Assembly (NCBI RefSeq): GCF_004359215.1
Contig: NC_090610.1
Location: 11,161,047-11,225,046 of the forward strand
Origin: Bremia lactucae
Lineage: Eukaryota > Oomycota > Peronosporomycetes > Peronosporales > Peronosporaceae
Direction of reading: 5' to 3'
Length of the DNA: 64,000 bases
Shown: positions 52,938-64,000 of the stretch, one piece after another
Position numbering within the stretch: the stretch's first letter is position 1
Layout: each line of letters begins with the position of its first letter
The notes under the pieces: generated by a model
Databases searched by the model: none
What the model saw: only the letters and a program-made list of their open reading frames with translations
What the model was told of the DNA's origin: nothing
Program-made: the position numbers and the translations under genes

Positions 52938-53475
52938 GGCACCCTTTGCTAGCACTGATAACAGTACTTGTCAACCTACATTGTTTACAGTGAACGAGGG
53001 ACGCCTCGACTATTTCACGTACACGACTGGCAGAGGAAGGTTTTCAGTAGCTAAGAACTCTTAGCGTTGAAAGAGAAAAGTCTAAGGCTTTAGAATACAG
53101 AATAAGTAAGACTATATTAATATATAAAGTTCCTACGTAATATTTGTCTATCTACTACTGACTCTATTATTAATAACTAACTATATATGGCGCCTACTTG
53201 CGCACCGCACAATCGTGTCTTGTGACGATTGGCGGGGTTAATTCAAACTTAAATGAACCAATTAGTAGAACTGATGTCTTATTGCGTCAATATTACCAAA
53301 TTTAGTATTATTAAGTCAAAATTAAAAACCATAATAATTTTGTACTTCTTTTTTTATTTCCTCTCATAGGAAACAATGTTTGTTACTCCTGTTACAGAAA
53401 AAAATATTTATGTAACAGGACACTCCATTACAGGGGTTATGTAATAATATTTGTGTTACGGGACACCCTGTTACA
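52938..53475 (-). mobile_element. Gy-A2 LTR (reverse orientation), tip triplicated
   Basis: On the minus strand it starts TGTAACAGGGTGTCCC and ends AAAGGGTGCC. It matches 55,327-55,830. Its 5' tip (about 37 bp ending in TTACA) is present as three diverged tandem copies at 53,385-53,475. Confidence 0.75.
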
Positions 53476-54912
53476 GGGGAGTGATCAAGCTCCTCAAGAA
53501 GGCTATCACGCAACGCACATCCGCTATTGTTGAATCCGGTGCGTGATAAAAAGACTCTCTCATTTTAGTGACATTAAATGGAGAGCGATCGAAGGCATGA
53601 GCTCAGTCGTAGGCGGGCCAGCCGTTGGCGCCATGCTGTTCTTTCTGAACACCGATGAATAACATGCGGCCATAGCCGAGTTCATACAACATGATCACGA
53701 CGGGACCCAGGAAAAAGTAGCCTTGCTTCACCAGCAAAGCTCTCAACACGCGGAGGTGTTGAGATAACAGGGTGCTTACCCTCAGAGCCTTAAGATGCTT
53801 GATGCTAGGCTAAAAGTCTTCAAGCAATATGAGTCCACTTCTATCGGATAAATACAAGTCCACTTAGCGGCATCTATACCAACGCGGTACATCCCTGCAC
53901 CTGATCTGTAGCCTAGGGCTCGCCCCCTTAATTCAAATATCAGGACACATGAGGGTAAAGAGGGAGGAAATCTCCTTGTTGGTTGAAAGAGATAATTAGG
54001 CTTATTGCATACGATCGCGATTTCTATCTACTCATCAGGGTAAAAGGAACTTAAAGGACTATGTCCAGAATTAGAGAACTCTATTGCTGCTATGCAGCGG
54101 TGCTTCTATGCAGGGGCGTCACTGTAGCCTTTCGATCACATTTAATTCGTCTAATAGACCAGAGCCCATAGACCTCACTCTCGCAGCAGAAGAAGAGCTT
54201 CAAGCTGTTAAACAGCAAAGAAACACTCGTGGATGATATATGTGGGGGAGTACTAAGTACTTGCGCCCAGATTGTACGTTGCGAAAGCCGCGCAAAGCTC
54301 AGAAGAGCACGACCCCCACCTCATACCAGAAATCTAGAATAATGCGAGATAACCCCGATACCCAGTGAGGACGGACGCCCAACTGGAGAAGAATTAGGCT
54401 CTCTTGTTTCACATGGAGGTAAAGATAAACAGATTCTAGTGCCGAAGAGCTTTGAGCTTGATGGTAAGAGGCGTGAGTACAAGCCCGACTTGTTATTCGC
54501 TAAGGTGACTGATAAGGGCTTTGATAAGCATGGTCATTGTAATTGACGTAGGATCGAAATTGTGCTAGATGTCATTCTCTTGAATCTAATCAGCTGAAAT
54601 GCAGAGGCACTTAAGGTGCACGTGATTTGATCAATGTTCGCGTAGCGACGGGGACGGTTCGTAAAGTTCCATTGAACTTAGTAATAAACCTATGGCCGTT
54701 GACAATATGGAACGCTGTCTTGTCCTTCATCTGGATTCGAGACTTGAAATTATCTTTGCTATGGGTCGGCTTAAACGCCATGATCCATGGACTGAGTAGA
54801 GGTCTATCACCTTAGGCGCAATTCGCAATGTTTAGAGAAGCTTTGAAGAGTAATGAGCCCACCATTGCTGAAAACAAAGAATTATTGGCGCGAGCCTCTG
54901 ATAGAGCCTGTC
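53476..54912 (+). pseudogene. Mixed Gy-A and Gy-B gag/protease relics
   Basis: 53,480-53,770 resembles the Gy-A gag leader (compare 55,880-56,160). 53,790-54,340 has Gy-B gag pieces and a decayed zinc knuckle (CGGVLSTCAQIVRCE-like at about 54,240-54,290). 54,480-54,860 is Gy-B protease (54,627-54,815 carries RVATGTVRKVPLNLVI in altered frames). Nothing is intact. Confidence 0.6.
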
Positions 54913-55830
54913 TGTAACGGGGTGTCTCGTTACATATATGTTATTTCCTATAAGAGAAATAACACACATTAATTCATATTAGAGGATTAATAAAGTGTAT
55001 AAAATTCTTTTCATTTGGCATTTATTTCTCAATATTTTCAATATAAATTTTGGTCAACAAGACAACAGTTTTATTAATTGGCTGATTTGAGTTTAAATCA
55101 ACCTCGGCAATCTTGACCAGACACGATTAGGCGGCGCTATACATAATTTGATATTAATAAATCAAAGTCAGTAGATAGAATATCGTAATGTAAGACTTAA
55201 TATTAATACAGTTTTATTATTTCCTATACTAAAGCCTTAAGTATTGACCTAGAGTTGCTGAGACTTCTTAGCTACTATAAATATTCGTCTGCACGTAAGT
55301 GTACGTGAAGTATCGAGGCACTTCACTGCAACGGGGTGTCCCGTTACATAAATATTATGTTTATTTTGTAAGAGCAGTGGTATTTCCTACTAGAAAAAAT
55401 AACGTTTAGAGGAACAAAGTTTTTATCTTAATTAACTTTGACTTAATAGTTTCAATATTATCAAATTTGGTAACATTGACGCAAAAAGACATTGGTTCTA
55501 TCGATTGCTTGATTTAAGTTTAAAATAACCCCGCCAATTGTTACAAGACACGATTACGCGTCGCGCAAGGAGGCGCATTGCATAGGAAGTTGTTAATATA
55601 TTCAAGCCAGTAGATAGAAGATCGTTATGAAAGCACTTAATATATTAATACATATTAACTTTTTTGTATTTAAAGCCTTAGAATCTACCTTTAAAGCTAC
55701 GACTTCTTAGCTGCTGAGAACCACCCTCTGCACGTCGTGAACGTGAAGTAGTTGAGGCACCCCACCTTCCTGTAATCAGTGTAGGTTGACTAGTACTGTT
55801 ATCAGTGTTAGCAAATGGTGCTCCGGTATA
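54913..55830 (+). mobile_element. Two tandem Gy-A2 LTRs
   Basis: First LTR 54,913-55,326 (TGTAACGGGGTGTCTCGTTA to GGCACTTCAC); second 55,327-55,830 (TGCAACGGGGTGTCCCGTTA to CTCCGGTATA), followed by the primer-binding block CCTGGTAGCACTTCG at 55,831. The second includes about 90 bp at its 3' end that the first lacks. Confidence 0.8.
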
Positions 55831-57360
55831 CCTGGTAGCACTTCGAAGTCAGTTCAACGGCCTACGCATGTTCCATCCAACATAAACATGTTTGACGAAA
55901 AAGGAGGGAGCTTTTAAGCCCCTCAAGAAGGCTATCACGCAACGCGTGAGAAATTCACTCAGTCGAGTGACCTCGAATGAAAACCGATCGAACGTATTAT
56001 ATCGGCCGAAGGCGGGACAGCTGTTAATACAACCTTGTACGGTCTACAAGAATAGAAGCAACATGCGGCTATCGCCGAATTTATACAACAAGGCCCAACA
56101 GAAAGGTACCTTGCTTCGCCAGCAAGGTTGTCGGCACGCAGAGGTGTTGAGAGAACAGGGTGCTTAAGAGTTGAAACTGTTGAGACAGCAGCGTTAAAAA
56201 GCTGTAAGCGGGCCGATGCTTCCGCGTCGACCCCAAAGCTTCAAGATTGAAATCTTCAAGCTTAAGGCAGTCAAAGGCGACTCTCTGCGTTCGTCAAATT
56301 AGACGATGCCAGTGAAGCTCGCCGCATCGATGAAGTCGCGACGATAGTGAAATTTTGCATGTCTAACTTGGCCGGACGTGCCAAATCTTGGGCCTTAGAG
56401 CTAGAGCTTCACGACCTAAATTGTGTTTTTGTCGTATGTAGGTCTTAAAGACCCATCTTAGGCAAACCTTCAGGCCGCCACCTGCCGAATTAAGGGCTCG
56501 AACGGAGCTCCTGGATTTGAAACATGGCAAGCGTGACCTTGACGCTTATGCCTAACACACACGGTACATCCTGAGTTTTTTCATGAGTGATCCAATTGAT
56601 GAACAAACACAGGTAACTGTGTTCATCGAGAATCTGCCTTTTGGTCCTGTCATAACGCACGTGTTTCAGCTCGAATTAGAGACGCTTGGTCACACGATCT
56701 CTTTTGCGTGACAAGGAACGCTTTGCCATGAAATATGCACTGGCTAAGTTTACTGTCTACCTATTGGGAGATAGACTGTTCATTATTACACGGACCATCC
56801 GTCTTTACGCACGGCCGTAAGCAGTACACACCTCTTGTACATAATGGCGAGTTGGTTGTCTTTCTTAGCGAAGTATAATTTTCCGTGGAATACAGACAGG
56901 ACAACTGATCGTCTTCAATTATGTCCTTTCGCGCCGGCTGCGCAAATCAACAGTTAGGACAAGCCCACTGTTGCAATAATAAGTGTTTTATCGCTAACAT
57001 TAGTTGACGACGTAAGAAGAACCTATTAAAAAGATAAGACTCTTAAAGGTTTGATAATACACCTCAGAGATCCATCACAACAATCCTAAAAAGGGTTGTC
57101 GAGTTCGCTCGATCTTCATCAGATCGATAAACAACACACTGAATTACAGTATTTTACAGTTATTGCTGACGACACAGCTCGTGTCGTCGTACCGACTCAT
57201 AACAATGCATCATGTATGAGTGTCATGATGCATTAATAAGTGAGCATCGTGGACGTGAGAAGACTTATTTTACTGTAAATCGCGATATCTGCTCTCACCA
57301 ATTTGAAATCTTACGCAAGTATATACGTGCTTGTGAAGTTTTCAACTGGTGAACCCTAGT
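55831..57360 (+). pseudogene. Gy-A gag, RNase H and integrase zinc-domain relics
   Basis: 55,892-56,167 is gag leader. 56,290-56,440 reads FVKLDDASEARRIDEVATIV, then MSNLAGRAKSWALELELHDL. 56,705-56,820 is RNase H (MKYALAKFTVYLLGDRLFII). 57,200-57,350 is the integrase zinc region (SEHRGREKTYFTV, HQFEILRKYIRAC). Protease and most of RT are deleted. Confidence 0.7.
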
Positions 57361-60300
57361 GCTTTATGCCCTGCTCCGTTTCAACCTCTGCCTGTTCCGG
57401 CAGAGTGTTGAGTGTCCTCGGACCGTACCGGTTGATTCGGAACCGGAGAAGCTTCGTAATGGTAGCACAAGCAAAGACATCCAACGTAAATCGTAGGATT
57501 CTTACGCAATTTACAAAGCAGCTCGATCGTGCACGCATTGCCTTGGCGGCCGATTAACTTGGTCAGGAATTTATATATGTTACAGCCCACATTCGTCAGT
57601 ACAAGTTTAAAAGATCTACCGTAGACAGTAGAACATGATTGTAACCTTTCTATTTTTTTCTTATTTCTGATTCTGTCGGTCCAGGGCATTAGCAATGTAA
57701 TCCTGTACGAAACAGACGTCGGCTTTTCGTGCCCGCAATCACGTAACGGGAGTAATCCATGCTCGACCGTCGACAGACTCGATATCATGATCCTCTTTTG
57801 TGAGCGCGTCATTGTTCTCCCTTTTATTATTGCTGTCGATGCTGAGCATATTAGCGTCATTAATATGAAAGTCATCAATAACCTTATCGCTATAACTGAG
57901 TTTGTCACCTTCGATGTAAAATAAATCCAAATCATTTTCCTTCTCGTTGACTTTTGAGTCAATAAAAATGAGCAAGAGGTAGATTGTTCGTTGCTCAAGC
58001 GAGTCCGGCTTCCTTGATTTAATGTCCCTTTCAACAAGGTAGGTAGGTATACGTGGACGGCGTAAGGTTTTTATGAAAATCGGTGTATCCTTTGATTTAG
58101 AAGCATGCACAAAAATGCTAATCGCAAATTCTACCAGCGGCAAGAACTCGCTTTATATCGTAAAAGTGTGAACGTGTCCACGTAATATTTCTTCGAGGTG
58201 ACGATTTGCATGTAATGTCTTACCATCTGTTTCAGGAAGGTCCGAAGCTGATTTAAACACGGGTTGCAAAAACTCTGCCATGAATTTGGGGTCTCGATCT
58301 GAGACCAGTTCACGGGGTAACCCATGGAGTCGAAAATCGTGTCAATAAAGACACGAGCACATATTTTGGCTGTGATTGGCTCCGGGTTTGCAACGAGATG
58401 TATTTTTTTTGCTGAAGCGATCGACATAGCCAAGAAAACCACTGTTCTGGTGAGCGGCTTCGGGGAAATCGAAGACGAAGGCCGTATATACGGGTTGCGC
58501 CAACGACAGGTGGACCTGGATTTGAGACTAAAGTCTAGCTGTCACCACCTCGTCGCGGAGGGTTTGATGCACGCGTTTGCTTGACAGTTGGTCGATCGCA
58601 ACTTGCGCTCGCCGCGAAGAAAAGACAACCATCTCACCATTTTCTTTACGAGAGTTGTGAACTGTTTACGTCCGTGCGTAAAGACGCATGGTCCGTAAAA
58701 CAATGAACCGTCTATATCCCAAGAGACAGACCCTCAACTTAGCCAGTGCATATTCATCACAGGGAGTTCGTTGTCATGCACTGAGTAGTTGCGTTCAGCT
58801 GGTTGCAGCAGACGCTCAAAAAGTTACAGACGAGTCGCTTTGCGCCGTCTGTGTCATATTGCATCAACGCACAACCAATTCCAAAATCGCTGGCGTCACA
58901 TACCACATGAAATGGTCTGTCTTGGTCCGCAATCGCCAGGACTAGCGATTGCATGAAGCTTTGCTTGATAACCCTCAAGGGAACGCTGGCAACCAGCGTT
59001 CCATGACCACTTTACTTTTTTCTTCAACAAAGAAGAAATATCTACTGTCATTTTGGCATAATTGCGTGAGCACTTATGTAAGTACGCCGCTAAGACGATG
59101 CACTTTCGATGTCCCTTTACATCCACTGTCGCAGGCCAGTCGGTGATCGCCTTGATCCCTTTCCGGATTAGGGCGTACACCGTGTCAACCCACGATGCAC
59201 CCAAGAATTGTTATTTCGCTTGCAGCATGTATACACTTCGTGAGATTTGCATGCAGCTTATGCTTACGCACACGTGTAAGAATCTTTTGGACGTGGGTAC
59301 AATGTACATCAAAGTCCGACTTTCCAATCATGGCTCTGCTATGAACGAAGTCATCATCAAAATAACTCAGTCGAAATCTCGCACCGATCTCACCAGATTG
59401 GTAACACATCTGTTGAATGTTGCAGGGGTATTAATAAGCCCCTGTAGCACAAAAAAGCCACTCCCATAGCATTCCGCTTATAGAACTTATTGCTAGGAAA
59501 GGGATATTCTGTTTACGAATAAGGACATAATATGCACAATTCGCCACCCTCCTGCTGCTTTACGCACATAGAAGGTCGGACAGCTATGTATGGAGGTTGA
59601 CTCCCTCACATCGTCCACTTTCACGCGATCGGCAAATAATTTTCGATCGAAAAACAATGTCATGTAGCAGTGGCTATTGTCTTGTTCACAAGGCAATGGC
59701 CACTGCTTTATGACATTTACTTTCGACCCTGTTATCAGGTCGATTTCGTGTCATGCGCCTTTATCCATTGGCAAGTCGCAAGGTACGGATTTAGGGAATA
59801 CATCTTTAAAGTCTTACTTTAAGAAATTGTCAACAAAGACCCCCACGATTAAAACGTAAACCGTTCAATCGGGGTCTTCTCATCGGGGACACTTTCGTCC
59901 ATCCATGAGCTGCTGAGAATTCGTTCGTTCTCAGGAAATACTATCGCCGACCGAATAACAGCCACGTACTTGTTATCTGTGACAAGTACGTAGATCAGAT
60001 TAGCTTTTTTGTACCCTTACGCTAATCACGCAAGAACGATTTCGATTATAGCGTTGGCAATTGAGTAATCTTCGGACTTAAATTCGAAGGCGCTATCAGA
60101 TCAAGTGGATAAGCGCCTACACTTGATCCGTTGTTTAGTAGGACATTTAATGTCGCAGTTTCCTCTTTGGAACCTTTTTTACAGGTACTTCGGAACCTTT
60201 GACCACAGGTTTCTTAGATTTTTTTCCCGCAGAATCATTGCGACTTATTCCCATAAATTTTATTCGGAAAGTAATCTCCCCAACTGCCCTAAGCTGTGGT

Positions 60301-61500
60301 TGCGCAACCACAGCGGGATCCTCAACTTTTCAATCGATCTAGGATTTTCGCACTGTCTCTTATAGATAGGAATTTTAAATCTTCTTGGATGATGCTTACG
60401 AAGAAACTATCCTTGTTTTGTACCACTTAACTTGTTCGAGTGGTTGAACTTCGACGCTTCCAGTGCTTGGGCGCAGCCGTCGTTTTCTATGTACACATCA
60501 CAATTTAGGACTTTCAACGCTGCCACTGCCTGTGCACAATCAGGATGTAGCTCCACAGTGTGATCGGTTGTCACACTGAGAACATTGTACAGTCGTACTA
60601 AAGACAGAACCACAAGTGAGGCCATTGCACTCACTCTTAGGACATCCACACGCTTGTAGCCGCTCCAAGACGTTCATCAGATCACCATCTGATGAACGAG
60701 AGGCAGGTATCGTCACGGATTGATGCTGTCAATTTATGCATGGCTGTACTTTTGAGCCATGGTTATCCAAGTATGACATCAAATTTGTCATCTAAATCCA
60801 GTACGATTAAAAAAAATTATCGTACTGTTTACTTTTTGACGTGAACCGGATACCAACTACACGTTTCTTTACTGTTATAGATGCGCCTGTGGCTAGGCGC
60901 ACTGTCATCCTTGTAGAAGGGATATCGCGCTTAATACATTGGAGTCTGCGATCTTCTAGCGAATGCCGTCGAATGTAATTGTTCGACGCCCCACAATCGA
61001 CTAGGGACTTTAGTGGCAACTTATTCACCAATTTTAGTATCAAGATAATAAGGTTTACCTCATCACCTGGGGCAGTTACATACAATGTGTGTGTGTGAAG
61101 AGCAACTTTCGTCAAAAGGTCTGCAAACCTTTTTGACGCTGCTGGATTAGTAAGGCGCTCCGCACTTACTGACCCCGACCGTCTCTTTACGATTCGCCTC
61201 TTGTTGCGATTTTGTAACTGCCTCCTCCGCAGTTTCTAGCGAGAGTCAATCGTTTTGCTCAGTATTTTTAGGTCCTGGGCGTGGAGCACTACACTCATAG
61301 GCGTAGTGGCCCGTCTTTTGACAACGATTGTATTTTGCAAAACGTTTGTGTCTTGAAGAGAGGCTTCTAGCTCTTCACATACGATAGGTTCTGAACCTCC
61401 GTTTTCTTGTCGTATCGGAGAACGATAAGCTCCAGAGTGGACGAAAATCTGTTTAAGACTGAAGTCACCGTGTTCCGCCATAGAGATCGCTTCCTCGAAT
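57361..61500 (-). pseudogene. Gy-A element, minus orientation, gag to integrase
   Basis: In minus-strand order: gag tail with a degraded zinc knuckle RCQKTGHYAYEC (61,290-61,330); protease 61,115-60,807 (LKSLVDCGASNNYIRRHSLE, RMTVRLATGASITV); linker; reverse transcriptase 60,060-59,185 (STSIHSCPTFYVRKAAGGWR, LSYFDDDFVHSRA near 59,350); RNase H 59,200-58,757 (RPFHVVCDASDFGIGCALMQ); integrase core 58,442-57,739 (VEFAISIFVHASK); integrase C-terminus 57,660-57,381 (LTKLIGRQGNACTIELLC, NPTIYVGCLC). Stops and frame shifts abound. It faces the plus-strand relic at 57,360. Confidence 0.8.
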
Positions 61501-61514
61501 GATTTTAGTTCAAG

Positions 61515-61754
61515 CCGAAAAACAAATTATTGCGAGTGGATAACCAAGCAGCTTTGAAACAAGTTGACGGTGAGAGAGCTTCGGCTAAGGCCAAACATAT
61601 TGATGTGCGCATCAAGTTTGTCGGTGATTTCGCGAAGCGAGGAATTATAAAGCCTGAATATCGAGAAAGGTCGAGTATGCCTGCAGACATACTTACGAAG
61701 GCATTGGCTGCACCGAGATTGGTCGAGATGCGTCAAGTGATCGGTTTAAAATGA
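61515..61754 (+). pseudogene. Copia (Ty1) RNase H C-terminus
   Basis: The frame reads DNQAALKQVDGERASAKAKH, IDVRIKFVGDFAKRG, SMPADILTKALAAPRLVEMR: the hallmark end of copia-type pol (KHIDV, ADILTKAL). Only the 3' end of the element is present. It sits between two Gy-A relics. Confidence 0.9.
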
Positions 61755-61811
61755 ATCGATCGGAGTCGACGATGACAGAGCAAGGATCAAGTGTTTTGTC
61801 AGTATAGTTTC

Positions 61812-62043
61812 GACGAGGAGGAGTGTTGAAAGGCAAGCTTCAAATTGATATACCAAGAGTGTGGTACTAGTATCAGTTTTTGATATCATCTTTGCGCCGA
61901 GCAACTGTGGGAGTTTCATTTTATGATTTCTTCTGCAGGAAGGTTTTGATAGCTAGCCAGGAGATAATGAAACAAATAACACTCTCTCTTTTGCATCTAA
62001 TTGTGTGTCCTCTGTCTCTACCTTTGTATATTGACTTCTAACA
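61812..62043 (+). mobile_element. Copia 3' LTR with polypurine tract
   Basis: CGACGAGGAGGAG precedes TGTTGAAAGGCAAGC (61,824). The LTR ends TTGACTTCTAACA at 62,043. TGTTGA and TCTAACA are inverted ends typical of copia LTRs. About 220 bp. Confidence 0.8.
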
Positions 62044-64000
62044 GTCCGTATTTACGATAAACGCTCTATCTCCCAAGAGATAGACCCTAAATTTAGCCAG
62101 TGCATATTCATCACAAGGAGTTCGTTATCATGCACTGAGTAGCTGCATTCAGCTGGTTGCAGCTGACGCTCAAAAAGAAACAGACGACGCGCTCTGCGCC
62201 GTCCGTATTGTATTGCATTACGCACAGCCGATTGCGAAATCGCTGGCGTCACATACCACATGAAATGGTCTGTCTTGGTCCGCAATCGCCAGGACTAGCG
62301 ATTGCATGAAGCTTTGCTTGATAACCCTCAAAGATTGCTGGCAACCAGCGTTCCATGACCACTTTACTTTTTTTTTTAACAAAGAAGAAAGATCTACTGT
62401 AATTCCGGCATATTGCGTCAGCACTTATGTAAGTACGCCGCCAAGCCGATAAACTTATAATGTCCCTTTACATCCACTGTCGCAGGCCAGTCGGTAATTG
62501 CCTTGATCTTTTCGGGATCAGGGCGCACGCCGTGTTTACCGACGATGCACCCAAGAAGTAGTATTTAACTTGCAGCCACTATTCACTTCTTGAGATTTGA
62601 GTATAATTCATGCTTTCGCATAAGTGTAAGAACCTAACGATCGTGGGTTTTATGAGCTTTCACGTCCGTCCTTTCGTTCATAGCCCGGCTACGAACGAAA
62701 AATCGTCGAAATAACTCAGTTCGAATTCTTGCACCGGTCTCAACAGATTCGTTACGCATCTGTTGAATGTTGCAGGGGTGTTACTAAGCCCCTGTGGCAT
62801 TACTAGCTATTCCCAGAGCATCCCACTAGAAGCGCTCACTGCAGTGTACGGGATGTCCCTTTCACGCATAAGGATTCGAAAAAATCAATCCATCAGATCC
62901 ATAGACGAAAAGGTAATACTCTTAGACAAGCCATCTATGATTACGTCTCTTTTGGGTATCGGCGTTTGAGCCGGTACCGTGGCATCATTCAGATTATTGA
63001 ATGCGTGCATTATCCGCCACTATCCTGAGGCCTTTCACACACAGAAGGTCGGAGAGCTATATGGGGGGGTTACTCCCTAACATGGCCCGCTTTTAATCGA
63101 TCGGTAAAGAATTTATCAATCGCAAGCAATTGTACACAAGGCAAGGGCCACTGCTTCACGACACAGTACTTCGAGCCCGGTTTAATCTCATGTCAAGTAC
63201 CTTTACCCTAAGGCAACTTGCATGGAACTGCTTCAGGGAATACATCCCTGAATTCAATCAAACCTTGTATAAAGGATTGGTCTTAAGTGACTCCCAGGAT
63301 TGAGTAGTATATCTCTCAATCGATTATTCACATCAAGGACACTCCCGTTGATCGATGAGCTGCTGAGAACCCATTCGTTCTCTGCAAAAAGTAACTGCTG
63401 ACCGGATATCGGCTGCGTATTCGTCCTCTGTGACGAGTACGCAGATCTGCTGTATTCTACCACTATGCATATCTCTTAAGAACCGCTATGGTTCTAGGGT
63501 TGGTAATTGAGTTATCTCCGAAGTTAACTTCGGAGGCGCATACAGATCGAGAGTATAAGCGCCCACTTTTGATCCGTTATTCACCGAGACATTCAATGTC
63601 TCGGTTTCTTCATGAATCCCTTTTCCACAGGCTGCCGAGAGATTAATCCCTCGGGATGCTGAAGTCTTGTCACATCAGCATTAACGATTTGAGGAGATTT
63701 CTCCTCAAGTACGTGGGGACTTATTTCCTCAGCGTGTTCTGACTGAGACTGCGCTATCACAGTCGGGTCCTCTATGGTCGACACTCTGCTCGACCTAGGA
63801 TCATCGTTGTGTCCCTTTAGGCAACCGATATCTTCCTTGAATGTCGCCCGATAGGCGTACATTCATGTCTCAATCCACTCGACTGTTTCGAGTGGTGGAC
63901 CTTCGGCGCTGCCTGTGCATTAGCACAGCCACCGGTAGCTGACTCCAGAGTGTGATTAGTAATCACACTGTGATCTTGTGCAGTCGTACTAACGACCGTA
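62044..64000 (-). pseudogene. Gy-A element, minus orientation, RNase H to protease linker
   Basis: In minus order from the window end: 63,862-63,593 is the protease-RT linker (ISPHVLEEKSPQIVNADVTR); 63,463-63,254 and 63,200-62,440 are RT pieces; 62,424-62,052 is RNase H (SLLKKKVKWSWNAGC, DRPFHVVCDASDFAIGCA). It is closely related to 57,361-61,500. The window ends inside it. Confidence 0.75.

Noticed and set aside
1..64000. CRISPR arrays, rRNA and tRNA genes
   Set aside because: No regularly spaced repeats, no rRNA core motifs and no convincing tRNA cloverleaf were seen by eye. A tRNA scan would be decisive for tRNAs.

Overview
The window reads as a repeat-rich nuclear locus of a eukaryotic microbe, most probably a plant-pathogenic oomycete (Phytophthora or downy-mildew type). 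The host genes are compact, carry many short GT-AG introns (about 45-110 nt) and encode conserved eukaryotic proteins. They sit in islands between decayed Ty3/gypsy retrotransposons of the chromodomain (chromovirus) type. The oomycete call is an inference from gene structure and retroelement style; no rRNA or other direct marker is present.

Layout. 1-19,921: nested, broken gypsy elements. 19,922-26,165: host island 1 with DRE2/anamorsin (+), an 11-exon AMSH-type JAMM deubiquitinase (-), a LigB-type dioxygenase remnant (-) and a mitochondrial-type rhomboid protease (+). 26,166-37,535: a chimeric gypsy relic followed by a complete gypsy element (30,204-37,535) with two LTRs and a 5-bp target duplication, sitting inside an unidentified host reading frame. 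37,536-52,700: host island 2 with KAE1/OSGEP (-), VTI1 SNARE (-), a signal-peptide/membrane protein (+), D-lactate dehydrogenase (-), APE2 (-) head-to-head with DNA polymerase alpha subunit B (+), an ankyrin-repeat relic (+), a nucleotide-sugar transporter (+) and a small membrane protein (-). 52,730-64,000: more gypsy wreckage plus a copia fragment. The multi-exon genes were assembled by eye from splice sites; in each model the exon lengths sum to an intact reading frame ending in a family-typical C-terminus.

Retroelements. I use working names. Gy-A: LTR starts TGTAACGGGG and the protease has DCGAS; Gy-A2 is a subfamily with a different LTR body. Gy-B: LTR starts TGTAATGGGGCAC and the protease has DSGAS. 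Gy-F: LTR starts TGTAACGGGCTAA. Gy-D: LTR starts TGTAACGGTCC, with gag only. All pol genes seen carry stops or frameshifts. Gy-A, Gy-B and Gy-F each have open reading frames on the OPPOSITE strand between the chromodomain and the 3' LTR, and in Gy-A and Gy-B these run on through the chromodomain. In Gy-A the antisense protein shows silent-site bias between copies, which suggests a real antisense gene. Gy-A and Gy-B are also packed with perfect short hairpins at a density far above chance. One Gy-B copy inserted in a Gy-A LTR (TTTTG duplication still visible) has since been split, with its 5' half inverted 2.3 kb away.

I see no prokaryotic operon, CRISPR array, rRNA or tRNA gene. The host genes are housekeeping genes of Fe-S assembly, ubiquitin trimming, tRNA modification, membrane traffic, mitochondrial metabolism, DNA repair/replication and glycosylation, and do not form one pathway.
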